From Sphingomonadales bacterium BRH_c42 (lineage in GTDB: Bacteria > Pseudomonadota > Alphaproteobacteria > Sphingomonadales > Sphingomonadaceae): DNA of 42,015 nucleotides. A model generated the notes under the pieces. The model ran no database searches and had not been told where the DNA came from. It saw nothing but the letters and a program-made list of their open reading frames with translations. Shown piece after piece: positions 41,245 through 42,015 of this stretch. Both the position numbers and the translations under genes were made by a program. The DNA is taken from the NCBI GenBank assembly GCA_001516125.1, contig LOEX01000132.1, positions 1 through 42,015 of the forward strand, written 5' to 3'. The first letter of the stretch is position 1; each line of letters opens with the position of its first letter.

Positions 41245-42015
41245 CTACCTCCTCCACCGCGCCACGAAGAATCCGTCCATGCCGCCCGCTTCACCCAACA
41301 TGCCGGGATGCGTGCGCAGCCAGCCCTCAGGCGATGGGTGCAGGCCTGCGGGCAGTTCTTCCGCTTGGATCGGAAGCGGCTCCAGCGTGACCTGCGCGGC
41401 CTGATCCTCGCCCTCCTCGCGTTCGAGCGAGCACACCGCATAGACCAGCACGCCGCCCGGCCTCAGCCAGCCCAGCGCACGCGCCAGCAGCGCCGCCTGC
41501 AATTCAGCCATCTCGCCGATCTGGTGCGCACCGATCCGGTGGAGCACATCTGGATGGCGGCGGCAGGTGCCCGTCGCGGTGCAGGGCGCATCGAGCAGCA
41601 CCGCGTCAAAAGTCCCAGCAGGCTCCCACTCCAGTGCATCGGCGCGGACCACCTCCGCATCGAGACCCGTGCGCGCGAGGTTGTCGCGCAGCCGGGCGAG
41701 CCGCGTCTTGCTCGCATCGACCGAAGTGACCTGCCAGCCCGCCGCGGCAAGCTGCAAGGTCTTGCCGCCGGGCGCAGCGCACAGATCGAGCGCAAGCTTG
41801 CCCTCCTTTCCCTTGGCTTCTCCGGGCCCAAGCAGGCGCGCGGGCAATTGCGCCGCGAAATCCTGCACCCACCATGCGCCATCATCGAACCCCGCCAGGT
41901 GTTCGACCGGGGTGCCGCGCGCCAGCCGCAGATGGCCCGGCATCAGGCTCACCGCGCCCAGTTCAGCCGCCCAGCGTGCGGTTTCCGCCGGATCGCGCAG
42001 CGCCAGGTCGAGCGA
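41245..42015 (-). CDS. rsmB: RsmB/NOP family rRNA (cytosine-C5) methyltransferase, partial (5' end off right edge)
   Basis: ALDLCAAPGGKTLQLAAAG, DAVLLDAPCTATGTCRRHPDVLHR, VLVYAVCSLEREEGE; frame stays open to the window end. Confidence 0.9.
   Translation of the reverse strand, partial: SLDLALRDPAETARWAAELGAVSLMPGHLRLARGTPVEHLAGFDDGAWWVQDFAAQLPARLLGPGEAKGKEGKLALDLCAAPGGKTLQLAAAGWQVTSVDASKTRLARLRDNLARTGLDAEVVRADALEWEPAGTFDAVLLDAPCTATGTCRRHPDVLHRIGAHQIGEMAELQAALLARALGWLRPGGVLVYAVCSLEREEGEDQAAQVTLEPLPIQAEELPAGLHPSPEGWLRTHPGMLGEAGGMDGFFVARWRR

Overview
Alphaproteobacterial, probably Sphingomonadales, chromosomal window dominated by a catabolic island for lignin-derived aromatics (about 8.4-37.8 kb). 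From left to right it carries: a TonB fragment and an Oar-like TonB-dependent receptor (TBDR); a nucleoside transporter with a 2OG-Fe(II) oxygenase; a queuosine-precursor-type transporter; dinB; ferBA (NDP-forming feruloyl-CoA synthetase and hydratase/lyase) with a divergent FerC-like MarR; a second MarR divergent from an aldehyde dehydrogenase; AraC, TBDR and aryl-alcohol dehydrogenase; a THF-dependent O-demethylase (LigM/DesA type) with metF and divergent purU; an alpha/beta hydrolase and an amidohydrolase; a LysR with two HTH domains; a tightly coupled protocatechuate 4,5-cleavage operon (DUF1932-like dehydrogenase-ligJ-ligA-ligB-ligC-pobA); folD-folB; a DesR-like MarR; an MFS transporter; a TBDR; and a second LigM/DesA paralog. 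Housekeeping genes follow: tRNA-Lys, folK, aguB, an exported methyltransferase-like protein, msrA and rsmB (partial). The main new observation is a palindrome, consensus TTGTATG-N5-CATACAA (core GTAT-N7-ATAC), found six times in regulatory regions: MarR2/ALDH, ligM/purU, folD-folB, the DesR-like marR, and twice upstream of the second ligM paralog. It outlines a candidate O-demethylation/C1-folate regulon. All calls come from reading the sequence and the ORF track; no database search was run.
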